From assembly GCA_017883205.1 (NCBI GenBank), contig JADGNZ010000012.1, positions 72,151 to 136,150 on the forward strand: 64,000 nt of DNA. Direction: 5' to 3'. The notes below the pieces were generated by a model. That model searched no databases, had not been told where the DNA came from, and was given only the letters and a program-made list of their open reading frames with translations. The translations under genes and the position numbers were made by a program. Of the stretch, positions 56,982 through 64,000 are shown piece after piece. This stretch comes from Thermoanaerobaculia bacterium. Its GTDB lineage: Bacteria > Acidobacteriota > Thermoanaerobaculia > Gp7-AA8. Every line of letters begins with the position of its first letter. Positions within the stretch are counted from its first letter, which is position 1.

Positions 56982-57335
56982 CTAATCCCTTCCCACCGCT
57001 TTCCTGCACTCGCCGAGCAGAAAATCGCAGTTCCAGCTCGCGTAGAACGCGGGATCCATGGCGTAGATCCTTACGAACAACGATGCCGCTTCGTCGAAGC
57101 GCCCGCGTTTCATCTCCGTCCGTGCCAGAAAGTAGATGGCCCGGATGGTCTGCGGGTCGACTTCATTTTTCTCGACAATGCCGCGAAATCCCGCCTCTGC
57201 CTCCGTAAACGCCCGGCGCTGGTAGGCGCAGAGGGCTTTCGAGTATTCGTCGGTGCCGCCGCAAGTGGATGGTGGCTTCGCGCTCGCGGTCGTGGCGATG
57301 GCGAGGAGGAGTAAGAGAGCACAGCGCACAGTCAT
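56982..57335 (-). CDS. Small exported TPR-like protein
   Basis: A 117-residue protein with a signal peptide (about 1-19, ending T-A-S-A). It is a helical repeat protein: Y-S-K-A-L-C-A-Y-Q-R-R-A-F-T-E-A-E-A-G-F, then A-I-Y-F-L-A-R-T-E-M-K-R-G-R-F-D-E-A. Four Cys suggest disulfides. Function is unknown. It starts the leftward run ahead of the sigma-54-type activator (13 bp gap). Confidence 0.65.
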   Translation of the reverse strand: MTVRCALLLLLAIATTASAKPPSTCGGTDEYSKALCAYQRRAFTEAEAGFRGIVEKNEVDPQTIRAIYFLARTEMKRGRFDEAASLFVRIYAMDPAFYASWNCDFLLGECRKAVGRD

Positions 57336-57350
57336 CAGTTTAGAACCTTT

Positions 57351-57412
57351 TCACGCGGAGACGCGGAGAACGCGGAGACTCCACTCCGCCTCTCCGCGCC
57401 TCCGCGTGAACC
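57351..57412. repeat. TCACGCGGAGACGCGGAG family palindrome (copy 3)
   Basis: Same family as 13261 and 14092: TCACGCGGAGACGCGGAG, a spacer with CTCCACTCC, then CTCCGCGCCTCCGCGTGAACC. It sits in the divergent promoter region between the TPR-like and Rossmann genes. Confidence 0.75.
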
Positions 57413-57440
57413 CCACTCCCTTTCGAAATACACTCTAACG

Positions 57441-58172
57441 ATGAATCTCGGCATCATCGGCAGCGGCCGCGCGGCTTGGGCCTTCGCTTCGACCTGGAGG
57501 CGCATCGGTTGGCCGGTCGTTGGAGTGGCTACCCGCGGGGTCGTGGCCACCCGCGGCAACGACACGCCGCTCGGCCCACGACGCTCGATCGAAGAGTTGG
57601 CGGCAACCAGCGACATCCTCCTCGTCGCGGTCAGCGATCGCGCCATCGAAGAGGTCGTGGGCACGATTCCGGAAACGAAGGCCATCATCGTCCATCCCAG
57701 CGGCGCGCTGCCTGCCCTCCGAGGTGGCTTCTCGCTGCATCCACTGAAGTCGCTGCCACCGGTTGGAGAACCTTCTGATCTGGAAGGGACCCTCCTCGTC
57801 TTCGAAGGTGCGCACCGCGACGTCGCAAAACGGATCGCCACCGCGGCCGGAGCCCGTTTCGCGGAGATCACAGCGGAGGCGAAGACGCGATACCACGCCG
57901 CCGCAGTGTTCGGATCAAACTACGTGGCCGCATTACTCGACATCGCGGAAGACCTCATCGGCATCGACGACGTTCGGGAGGATCTGGCCGTCCTTGCCCG
58001 CTCCGCCATCGACAACTGGCTGGCGCATACCGACGGGCAACGCTTCACCGGGCCTGCCGCGCGCGGGGACGAAGCGGTCATGAATCGCCACGCCGACGCG
58101 CTAGCCGGACAGCCGGACCTCGCGGAGCTGTACCGCCTCCTCGCCGCGCGCATTGTTGCGACTGCAAAGTAG
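57441..58172 (+). CDS. Rossmann-like/DUF2520 NADP-binding protein
   Basis: A 243-residue protein: N-terminal dinucleotide loop N-L-G-I-I-G-S-G-R-A-A-W-A, D-I-L-L-V-A-V-S-D-R-A-I, H-P-S-G-A-L-P and F-S-L-H-P-L-K-S-L. The C-terminal DUF2520 part follows, with K-T-R-Y-H-A-A-A-V-F-G-S-N-Y. The family resembles 6-phosphogluconate-dehydrogenase-like reductases; the substrate is unknown. It lies upstream of the MglA-like gene, about 40 bp away. Confidence 0.8.
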   Translation: MNLGIIGSGRAAWAFASTWRRIGWPVVGVATRGVVATRGNDTPLGPRRSIEELAATSDILLVAVSDRAIEEVVGTIPETKAIIVHPSGALPALRGGFSLHPLKSLPPVGEPSDLEGTLLVFEGAHRDVAKRIATAAGARFAEITAEAKTRYHAAAVFGSNYVAALLDIAEDLIGIDDVREDLAVLARSAIDNWLAHTDGQRFTGPAARGDEAVMNRHADALAGQPDLAELYRLLAARIVATAK

Positions 58173-58215
58173 CGGGTGCTACCATCGATCCCCTTTCGAT
58201 CGGAGCCTCGCCCGG

Positions 58216-59586
58216 ATGGTCTTCTTCAACTACGCGACGATGCAGATGGCGGCGAAGATCGTTTATTACGGTCCGGGCCTCTGTGGGAAGACGACTAACC
58301 TCCACCACATCTACGCCAAGACCTCGCCGCAGAGCCGCGGCGAAATGGTGAGTCTGGAGACGGAAACCGACCGTACGCTGTTCTTTGACCTGCTGCCGAT
58401 CGACGTCGGCGTCATCGGCGGGTTCAAGACGCGTCTGCAGCTCTACACGATCCCCGGCCAGGTCTTCTACAACACGACACGCAAGCTCGTCCTCAAAGGC
58501 GTCGACGGTCTCGTATTCGTCGCCGACTCGCAGGTGGCGATGCTCGACGCGAACCTCGAGAGCTTCAAGAACCTCCGCGAAAACCTCGGCGAGATCGGCC
58601 TCTCCATCGACGAGATCCCTTTGGTTCTTCAACTCAACAAGCGCGACCTCCCGAACATCGCCTCGGCTCAGGCGGTCGTCGATGTCATCGATCCGGAGCG
58701 CAAGTTCGACTTCGTCGAGGCTGTGGCGTCCCGAGGAGATGGTGTTTTCGAGACTCTGAAGGTGATCTCGAAGCTGACGCTGCGAACGTTGCGGCGGCGC
58801 ATGACCGGCGAAGAGCCAGCGCGCGCGACACTGCGCCGGCCGGTGTCTGAAGCCTCGGCCTTCCGCGTTCGGGAGGACCCGGTCAGCAGCGAAGGAAGCA
58901 TCGCGGAACCGGCGCAAGCTCCCAGAAAGAAGATCGACACCGCTCCGATTCCTGCGTTCGGCACCGCCGCTGGCGTCTTGCCATCACAAGCGTCCACCGA
59001 GCCCGCCGCCACGCAAGCGGTTCAGATCGTGGAGCCGATTGAAGAGATCTCCTCGGCTGACGAGATCCTGGCCGAGCTCGCGGGCATCGATGAGATGTCC
59101 ATTCCTGACGTGCTCTCCGAATCGGACGTGCTCCCCGAACCGCTGCCGCCTGTTAACGCGGCCCCGCCCGTCAACGAGCCCTCACCTGCCCCTCCCGAAC
59201 CGGACATCGATTTCGGCCAGAGTGAACGGCCGGGCAAAGCGGCGCCGGAGGTCAAACACGTCAAGGTCCGCTCCTCGGTCGACATCATGGCCGAGCTCGA
59301 ATCGCTCCGGAAGCGCGCCACACAATCGACACCCAAGGCGCCGCCGAAAAAGGAAACGTCGCCGCTCGATGCACTCAGAAATCCACCCAAACCGAAGCGC
59401 GACGTCCACCGCACGATCACTCTGCCGACACCTCCCGGCACCCTGCCAAAGTCGAAACGTTTGCGCATTGCGGTATCCTTTGAGAATGACGGAGGCGTCG
59501 TCCAGTCGCAGGAAGAGTCGATCGACCTCGGCGAGACGGGCGATGTGCAGTCGCTGTCGGTCAATCTGAAATTCGAAGATCTCTAA
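58216..59586 (+). CDS. MglA-like small GTPase with long C-terminal extension
   Basis: The ATG at 58216 gives 456 residues. Residues 1-195 are an MglA-type Ras-like GTPase: V-F-F-N-Y-A start, P-loop G-P-G-L-C-G-K-T-T-N-L, D-V-G-V-I-G-G-F-K-T-R-L-Q-L-Y-T-I-P-G-Q and L-Q-L-N-K-R-D. MglA sets cell polarity and drives gliding and pilus motility in myxobacteria. A Pro/Ala-rich linker (about 215-410) and a conserved C-terminal beta domain (R-L-R-I-A-V-S-F-E-N-D-G to the end) are additional. No MglB (GAP) gene is adjacent; the extension may replace or recruit it (inference). Confidence 0.87.
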   Translation: MVFFNYATMQMAAKIVYYGPGLCGKTTNLHHIYAKTSPQSRGEMVSLETETDRTLFFDLLPIDVGVIGGFKTRLQLYTIPGQVFYNTTRKLVLKGVDGLVFVADSQVAMLDANLESFKNLRENLGEIGLSIDEIPLVLQLNKRDLPNIASAQAVVDVIDPERKFDFVEAVASRGDGVFETLKVISKLTLRTLRRRMTGEEPARATLRRPVSEASAFRVREDPVSSEGSIAEPAQAPRKKIDTAPIPAFGTAAGVLPSQASTEPAATQAVQIVEPIEEISSADEILAELAGIDEMSIPDVLSESDVLPEPLPPVNAAPPVNEPSPAPPEPDIDFGQSERPGKAAPEVKHVKVRSSVDIMAELESLRKRATQSTPKAPPKKETSPLDALRNPPKPKRDVHRTITLPTPPGTLPKSKRLRIAVSFENDGGVVQSQEESIDLGETGDVQSLSVNLKFEDL

Positions 59587-59605
59587 CGGGGCGGAGGGTG
59601 TTGCG

Positions 59606-60976
59606 ATGACGATGAGCCGAGCGGTCGTGCTGCTGTTGGCCCTCTGCACCGTTGCTTGTGCTACTGCCCCTCCCCCTGCGCCGGCACCGAAGCTGGCCAG
59701 CAAACCAGCCACATCACCGTCCGCCGCAAGACTTCAGACCGAGGAGTACCGGCGGGCACTCGAAGCAGCGTATGGCGAGATCGTCGCGCGCGAGGGAAAG
59801 CCGGTCACTGCGCCGAAGGTTGACGTCGAAGCCGTAGTGTCGATGCCGATCCCGGAGCACGAAACGATCCGCGGCGCGCTTCAGTACTTCACGACCGATC
59901 TCAAGCCGAGCATCCAGGAATCGCTGATCCGCTCGGCGAAGTACAAGAACCTCATCGACAAGGCGCTCGACGAGAACAAGCTGCCGCGCGGTCTGGCGTA
60001 TCTGCCGGTGATTGAAAGCGCGTACGTGCCGACCCTCACCTCGCGCGCCGGCGCGCACGGCATCTGGCAGTTCATGCCCGAGACTGCGCGCGAGTACGGC
60101 CTGCGCGTCGACTGGTGGGTGGACGAGCGCGCCGATCCGGAGCGTTCCACCCGCGCTGCTGCTACGTACCTCCGCGACCTCTATCGCCAGTTCAACGATT
60201 GGCCGCTCGCACTTGCGGCGTACAACGCAGGGCCGGGACGCATCCGCCGCGCCATGGAATCGACCGGCGCTTCCACATTCTGGGAGCTGCTCGACGCCGA
60301 AGCCGTGCCTAAGGAGACACGCGGCTACGTTCCCACTTTCTTCGCCACGCTGACGATCGCCAGCGATCCGGTGACCTACGGATTCCGGCTCGGATCACCC
60401 GCCGACTTCGATCATCAGCAAGTTGAGGTGGAAGGTCCTCTCTCGCTCCGCTATCTCGCCACGATCGCGAACGTTGACGAACGGCTTCTACGCGATCTGA
60501 ATCCTGCGCTCCGCCACGGCGTCGTGCCTCCAGGAAGAACGTCCGTGCATGTTCCGTCGAAGGCAGCCGCGGCCGTCACCGCGCGTGCATCGACGTTGAA
60601 GAACGAGGATGCGAACATCGCTTTCTGCTCCTACACGCTGCCCGACGGTCAGTCGCTGCGCCGCCTCGCCCGCAGCATCGGCACCGACGTCGACACGCTC
60701 CTGGCGATGAACAATCTCCGGTCCGCCGACGACATCGGCGGCGGCGATTCGATCTATCTCCCGGTGCGGGCGCGCGAGCTGGGATCGCTGCTCGCGCACA
60801 ACGACGCGTATTACGCTGTGAAGAAAGGCGACACGTTCTTCTCGATCGCGAAGAGTCACCACCTCTCAGTCGAGGAGCTCCTGGCGATCAACGAGCTCGA
60901 TTCCGATCACAAGCTTCATCCGGGAGAGAAGTTGCGCGTGACTGCACCACACGCGCTGAGCGCAGCAGGGATGTGA
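59606..60976 (+). CDS. MltD-like membrane-bound lytic transglycosylase with two LysM domains
   Basis: A 456-residue lipoprotein (signal ending L-C-T-V-A-C). The SLT domain (about 125-270) has the catalytic Glu in L-P-V-I-E-S-A-Y, S-R-A-G-A-H-G-I-W-Q-F-M-P and A-L-A-A-Y-N-A-G-P-G. Two LysM domains follow (about 340-390 and 395-445, each with L-L-A-M/I-N). It cuts peptidoglycan to form 1,6-anhydro ends. It starts 19 bp after the MglA-like gene, and so may be in its operon. Confidence 0.9.
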   Translation: MTMSRAVVLLLALCTVACATAPPPAPAPKLASKPATSPSAARLQTEEYRRALEAAYGEIVAREGKPVTAPKVDVEAVVSMPIPEHETIRGALQYFTTDLKPSIQESLIRSAKYKNLIDKALDENKLPRGLAYLPVIESAYVPTLTSRAGAHGIWQFMPETAREYGLRVDWWVDERADPERSTRAAATYLRDLYRQFNDWPLALAAYNAGPGRIRRAMESTGASTFWELLDAEAVPKETRGYVPTFFATLTIASDPVTYGFRLGSPADFDHQQVEVEGPLSLRYLATIANVDERLLRDLNPALRHGVVPPGRTSVHVPSKAAAAVTARASTLKNEDANIAFCSYTLPDGQSLRRLARSIGTDVDTLLAMNNLRSADDIGGGDSIYLPVRARELGSLLAHNDAYYAVKKGDTFFSIAKSHHLSVEELLAINELDSDHKLHPGEKLRVTAPHALSAAGM

Positions 60977-60979
60977 GGT

Positions 60980-61075
60980 TGCGGGGGTCGTAGGGTGTCG
61001 GGGGTCGGGGGTCGTAGCAGAAGCACGCTTTATCTACGACTCCCGACTCCCGAAACGCGACTCCCGCGCACGCAA
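60980..61075. repeat. GTCGGGGGTCG repeats with inverted ACTCCCGACTCCCG
   Basis: GGTGTCGGGGGTCGGGGGTCG at about 60993-61013, then CGACTCCCGACTCCCG at about 61038-61054. Same family as 22214-22350 and 51535-51668. Confidence 0.7.
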
Positions 61076-61096
61076 CATGCACGCCGTTCTTTTGTT

Positions 61097-61345
61097 ATGG
61101 CAAGAGGATTCGAAAGCAAGTCTGTTGAGTCGCATCGTCAGGATGTCGAGAACGAGCGCGAGGCGCGTCGAAGCGGCAAACGTGTCGATGTTCACGAGAT
61201 CGAGCGCCGCCAGAAACGTGAAGGACTGGAGCTCTCGCGCAGACGCATCGTGACCGAGCTCGAAGCAACGACGAACGACCGTCGTCGCGAATCGCTGCGC
61301 GCCGCACTCGCGCATCTCGACAGCGAGCTGGCGAAGTTGGAGTAG
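61097..61345 (+). CDS. Small charged coiled-coil protein (82 aa)
   Basis: The ATG at 61097 gives 82 residues, almost entirely helical and charged (S-H-R-Q-D-V-E-N-E-R-E-A-R-R, E-L-S-R-R-R-I-V-T-E-L-E-A-T, A-H-L-D-S-E-L-A-K-L-E). A coiled coil is likely; no family is recognised. The upstream part of the frame lies in repeat DNA and is not coding. ileS follows at 77 bp. Confidence 0.55.
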   Translation: MARGFESKSVESHRQDVENEREARRSGKRVDVHEIERRQKREGLELSRRRIVTELEATTNDRRRESLRAALAHLDSELAKLE

Positions 61346-61422
61346 CGAACTCTCGTAAACGCGCGCACGCCGCTACGGCAACATGAAATGCCGCGCCTCA
61401 GCCGTTCGTTTCGCCCCCCACC

Positions 61423-64000
61423 ATGGCCGAGAGCAGTGACTACAAGAAAACGCTGAACCTTCCGCAAACCTCCTTCTCGATGAAGGGGAACCTGCCGCAG
61501 AACGAGCCGAAGCGCCTCGAGCAATGGCGTCTCATCGACCTCTACAAGCTCATTCGCGAGAAGTCGGAAGGGCGGCCGAAGTCGGTTCTGCACGACGGCC
61601 CTCCCTACGCGAACGGCCACATCCACATGGGCCACGCGCTCAACAAGATCCTCAAAGACATCGTCGTCAAATCGAAAACGATGATGGGCTACGACTCGCC
61701 GTACGTGCCGGGCTGGGACTGCCATGGCCTGCCGATCGAGCACGCGGTGGACAAGGAGATCGGGAGCTCGAAGCGGAAGGAGATGTCGCCGGCCGACTTC
61801 CGGCGCGCCTGCCGCACGTTCGCCGAGAAGTTCGTCTCCATCCAGCGCCAGGACTTCATCCGACTCGGCGTCTTCGGCGACTGGTTCCATCCCTACATGA
61901 CGATGGCGTTCCAGTACGAAGCCGACATCGCCTATGCCCTCGGCCGCTTCTTCCGCACCGGCATGGTCTACAAAGGGCTCAAGCCGGTTCATTGGTGTAC
62001 GTACGATCAGTCGGCACTCGCCGAAGCCGAGGTCGAGTATGCGGACCACACGTCTCCCTCTGTTTATGTGCGCTTCCGCCTGACCGACGAATCGGTAAAG
62101 AGCCTCGACCTTCCGATCGAGAAGCCGTGCTACGCCGTGATCTGGACCACGACCCCCTGGACGCTTCCCGCTAACCTCGGCATCGCAGTCAAGCCCGATT
62201 TCGACTACGAAGTCGTCGAGCACGACGGCGAGAATTACATCATCGCCGGTGAGCTGGTTCCATCCGTCATCACGAAGTTCGGCTGGACCGAATACCAGGT
62301 CGTCAAGGTCTTTAAAGGTGCCGCGTTCGAGCACCTTCGCTACCGTCATGCGTTCCTGCCTCGCGAAGGGGTCTTCGTGCTCGGCGACTACGTCACGCTC
62401 GATCAGGGAACGGGCCTCGTGCACACGGCGCCCGGGCACGGCGTCGACGACTTCAAGACTGGCCAGCGCTACGGGCTCGAGACCTACACGCCCGTCAATC
62501 ATCGCGGCGAGTTCACGCCCGACGTGCCGCTGTGGGCGGGGATATTCGTGTTCAAAGCCAATCCGCTGATCGTCGAGCACCTGCGCGAGCGCGGTGCGTT
62601 GATGCATGCGGAAACGATCACGCACTCGTATCCGCATTGCTGGCGCTGCAAGCACGCCGTGATCTTCCGAGCCACGGAGCAGTGGTTCATCTCGATGGAC
62701 GACAAAGACCTTCGCGCGAAGGCTCTCGAACAGGTTCACAGCGTGAAGTGGTTCCCGGCCTGGGGCGAAGAGCGCATGGCCGGCATGGTCGAGAACCGTC
62801 CCGACTGGTGCATCTCGCGCCAGCGCACTTGGGGCGTTCCGATCACTGTTTTGTACTGTGAAAGCTGTGGCGAGCCGGTCACGTCGCCCGAGCTGTTCGA
62901 GCGCGTGAAAGAGCTGTTCCTCACCGAGGGTGCCGATGCCTGGTACGACCGTCCGGCCACCGATTTTCTGCCTGCGAACTACGGATGCACAAAGTGCGGA
63001 GGCACAGCGTTCCGCAAGGAGCTCGACATCCTCGATGTCTGGTTCGACTCCGGCTGCTCGCACCTCGCTGTTCTGAAGGAGCGTCCCGAGTTGACGTGGC
63101 CGAGCGACGTCTACATCGAAGGACACGATCAGCACCGCGGATGGTTCCAGTCGTCGCTGCTCGTCGGCACCGGCCTCGAAGGCGCAGCGCCGTTCCGTCA
63201 GGTCATCACCTGCGGCTTCCTCATCAACGAACAGGGCGACAAGATGTCGAAGTCGCGCGGCAACGCGCTATCGCCGCAGGACGTTCTCAAGCAGCACGGC
63301 GCCGACGTCATCCGCCTCTGGGTTGCGATGATCGACTACCAGACCGACATGACGATCGGCCCGCAGATCATGGGCCGTGCGGCTGAGGCCTACAAGAAAA
63401 TCCGCAATACCGCCCGCTACCTGCTGTCGAACCTGAACGGCTTCGAGCCGGAGCGCGATGGTGTGTCTCATGACCAGCTTCTCGACGTCGACAAATGGGT
63501 GCTGTCTCGCGCTGCCGAGGTGTTCGAGCGGTGTCGACGCGCGTACGAAGAGTACGAGTTTCACGTCGTCTATCACCGCGTGCTCGACCTTTGCACCGTC
63601 GTGCTGTCGTCGCTCTATCTCGACATCTCGAAAGACACGTTGTACTGCGATGCACCGGCGTCCGTTAGCCGGCGCTCGGCGCAGACTGCGATGTACGAGA
63701 TCCTGCGCGGCATGGTGGCCTTCCTGGCGCCGCTACTCACGTTCACCACGGAAGAAATCTACGAGGCGATGCCGGGAGCGAAGGAGCAGTCGGTGCATCT
63801 CGTCGACTTCCCCTCGATCACCGCACCCGCAACCGATTCCGCCGCCTGGGATCGAATCTTCCGCGTCCGCGAGGCAGTATCGAAAGTGCTCGAAGGAGCG
63901 CGCGCTGCGGGAACGATCGGGCAATCGCTGGAGGCTGACGTCACGCTTCACGGCGTCACGCGCGAGGCGATCGTAGGCACGCTCGATCTCGACCTGGCCA
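61423..64000 (+). CDS. ileS: Isoleucyl-tRNA synthetase (3' end beyond window)
   Basis: From the ATG at 61423 the frame stays open to the window end (859 codons). It is a class Ia synthetase: H-I-G-H-type [11 protein letters not shown], editing-domain residues [11 protein letters not shown] and [30 protein letters not shown] (in D-K-M-S-K-S-R-G-N) and Cys pairs (C-E-S-C, C-T-K-C) that probably bind zinc. It charges tRNA-Ile and hydrolyses Val-tRNA-Ile. The anticodon-binding C-terminus is mostly present; the extreme end is missing. A large antisense frame at 61192-63135 is not a gene. Confidence 0.97.
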   Translation, partial: MAESSDYKKTLNLPQTSFSMKGNLPQNEPKRLEQWRLIDLYKLIREKSEGRPKSVLHDGPPYANGHIHMGHALNKILKDIVVKSKTMMGYDSPYVPGWDCHGLPIEHAVDKEIGSSKRKEMSPADFRRACRTFAEKFVSIQRQDFIRLGVFGDWFHPYMTMAFQYEADIAYALGRFFRTGMVYKGLKPVHWCTYDQSALAEAEVEYADHTSPSVYVRFRLTDESVKSLDLPIEKPCYAVIWTTTPWTLPANLGIAVKPDFDYEVVEHDGENYIIAGELVPSVITKFGWTEYQVVKVFKGAAFEHLRYRHAFLPREGVFVLGDYVTLDQGTGLVHTAPGHGVDDFKTGQRYGLETYTPVNHRGEFTPDVPLWAGIFVFKANPLIVEHLRERGALMHAETITHSYPHCWRCKHAVIFRATEQWFISMDDKDLRAKALEQVHSVKWFPAWGEERMAGMVENRPDWCISRQRTWGVPITVLYCESCGEPVTSPELFERVKELFLTEGADAWYDRPATDFLPANYGCTKCGGTAFRKELDILDVWFDSGCSHLAVLKERPELTWPSDVYIEGHDQHRGWFQSSLLVGTGLEGAAPFRQVITCGFLINEQGDKMSKSRGNALSPQDVLKQHGADVIRLWVAMIDYQTDMTIGPQIMGRAAEAYKKIRNTARYLLSNLNGFEPERDGVSHDQLLDVDKWVLSRAAEVFERCRRAYEEYEFHVVYHRVLDLCTVVLSSLYLDISKDTLYCDAPASVSRRSAQTAMYEILRGMVAFLAPLLTFTTEEIYEAMPGAKEQSVHLVDFPSITAPATDSAAWDRIFRVREAVSKVLEGARAAGTIGQSLEADVTLHGVTREAIVGTLDLDLA

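Noticed and set aside
61192-63135. 647-codon reverse ORF opposite ileS
   Set aside because: Antisense shadow; ileS motifs lie on the forward strand in a continuous frame.

Overview
The window is about 64 kb of GC-rich DNA from a didermic (Gram-negative type) bacterium. It carries outer-membrane beta-barrels, many lipoproteins, system I cytochrome c maturation genes, a LolC/E-type permease, an MglA-like GTPase and an RsbU/V/W-type module. This mix, together with the multiheme cytochromes and many dispersed palindromic repeats, suggests an Acidobacteriota-like soil or sediment organism. That assignment is inference; no rRNA or tRNA gene is visible.

Left part (1-13.2 kb). A leftward XRE regulator is cut by the window edge and is followed by an AT-rich stretch with exact 148-bp-period repeats. 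Then comes an overlapping four-gene operon: TlpA-like thioredoxin, DUF4266-type lipoprotein, DUF3570-type barrel and ApbE-family FMN transferase. The barrel contains D-V-I-T-G-A-S (residues 82-88), which matches the ApbE flavinylation motif, so the operon looks like a flavin-carrying outer-membrane redox system. After a PemK/MazF toxin-antitoxin pair lies an extracellular-electron-transfer cluster: ccmE, an MtrB/PioB-like barrel, a DmsE/MtrA-like decaheme cytochrome and an OmcA/MtrC-family decaheme cytochrome. A palindrome-rich divergent promoter separates these from ccmC, ccmD and a CcmI-C-terminal-like gene. Two candidate routes for moving electrons across the outer membrane therefore lie within 10 kb of each other.

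Middle part (13.2-30.5 kb). A patch of small toxin-antitoxin-like and unknown genes is followed by lysS, a LolC/E-like permease with a lipoprotein, rimI-tsaB, a dCMP deaminase, a receiver protein, and an FHA gene whose second half is one frame off at a run of ten A residues. Next come a SpoIID/SPOR lipoprotein, a two-gene module with a TIR/deoxyribosyltransferase-like protein, and a leftward DnaC-like / membrane protein / aminotransferase operon.

Right part (30.6-64 kb). This holds a large protein with a divergent class III nucleotidyl cyclase-like core, a PD-(D/E)XK nuclease fused to an Fe-S (XPD/DinG-type) helicase, a truncated RecG-like ATPase, a secreted HEARH protein, a 21-bp repeat array before an OsmC gene, asnB, a BrnT/BrnA-like pair, an ArnT-like glycosyltransferase, hydrolases, a Rieske protein, an AmrS-like radical SAM enzyme, a PAP2 protein, a CAX antiporter and an enoyl-CoA hydratase. 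It ends with an RsbU/V/W-like switch with an unannotated 52-residue membrane peptide, a sigma-54-type activator with an altered GAFTGA loop, an MglA-like GTPase, a LysM lytic transglycosylase and ileS, which runs off the right edge.

Intergenic DNA is full of dispersed palindromic repeats, at least eight families. Several supply the stop codons or terminal residues of real genes. Functional names rest on motif recognition by eye; no database search was possible.
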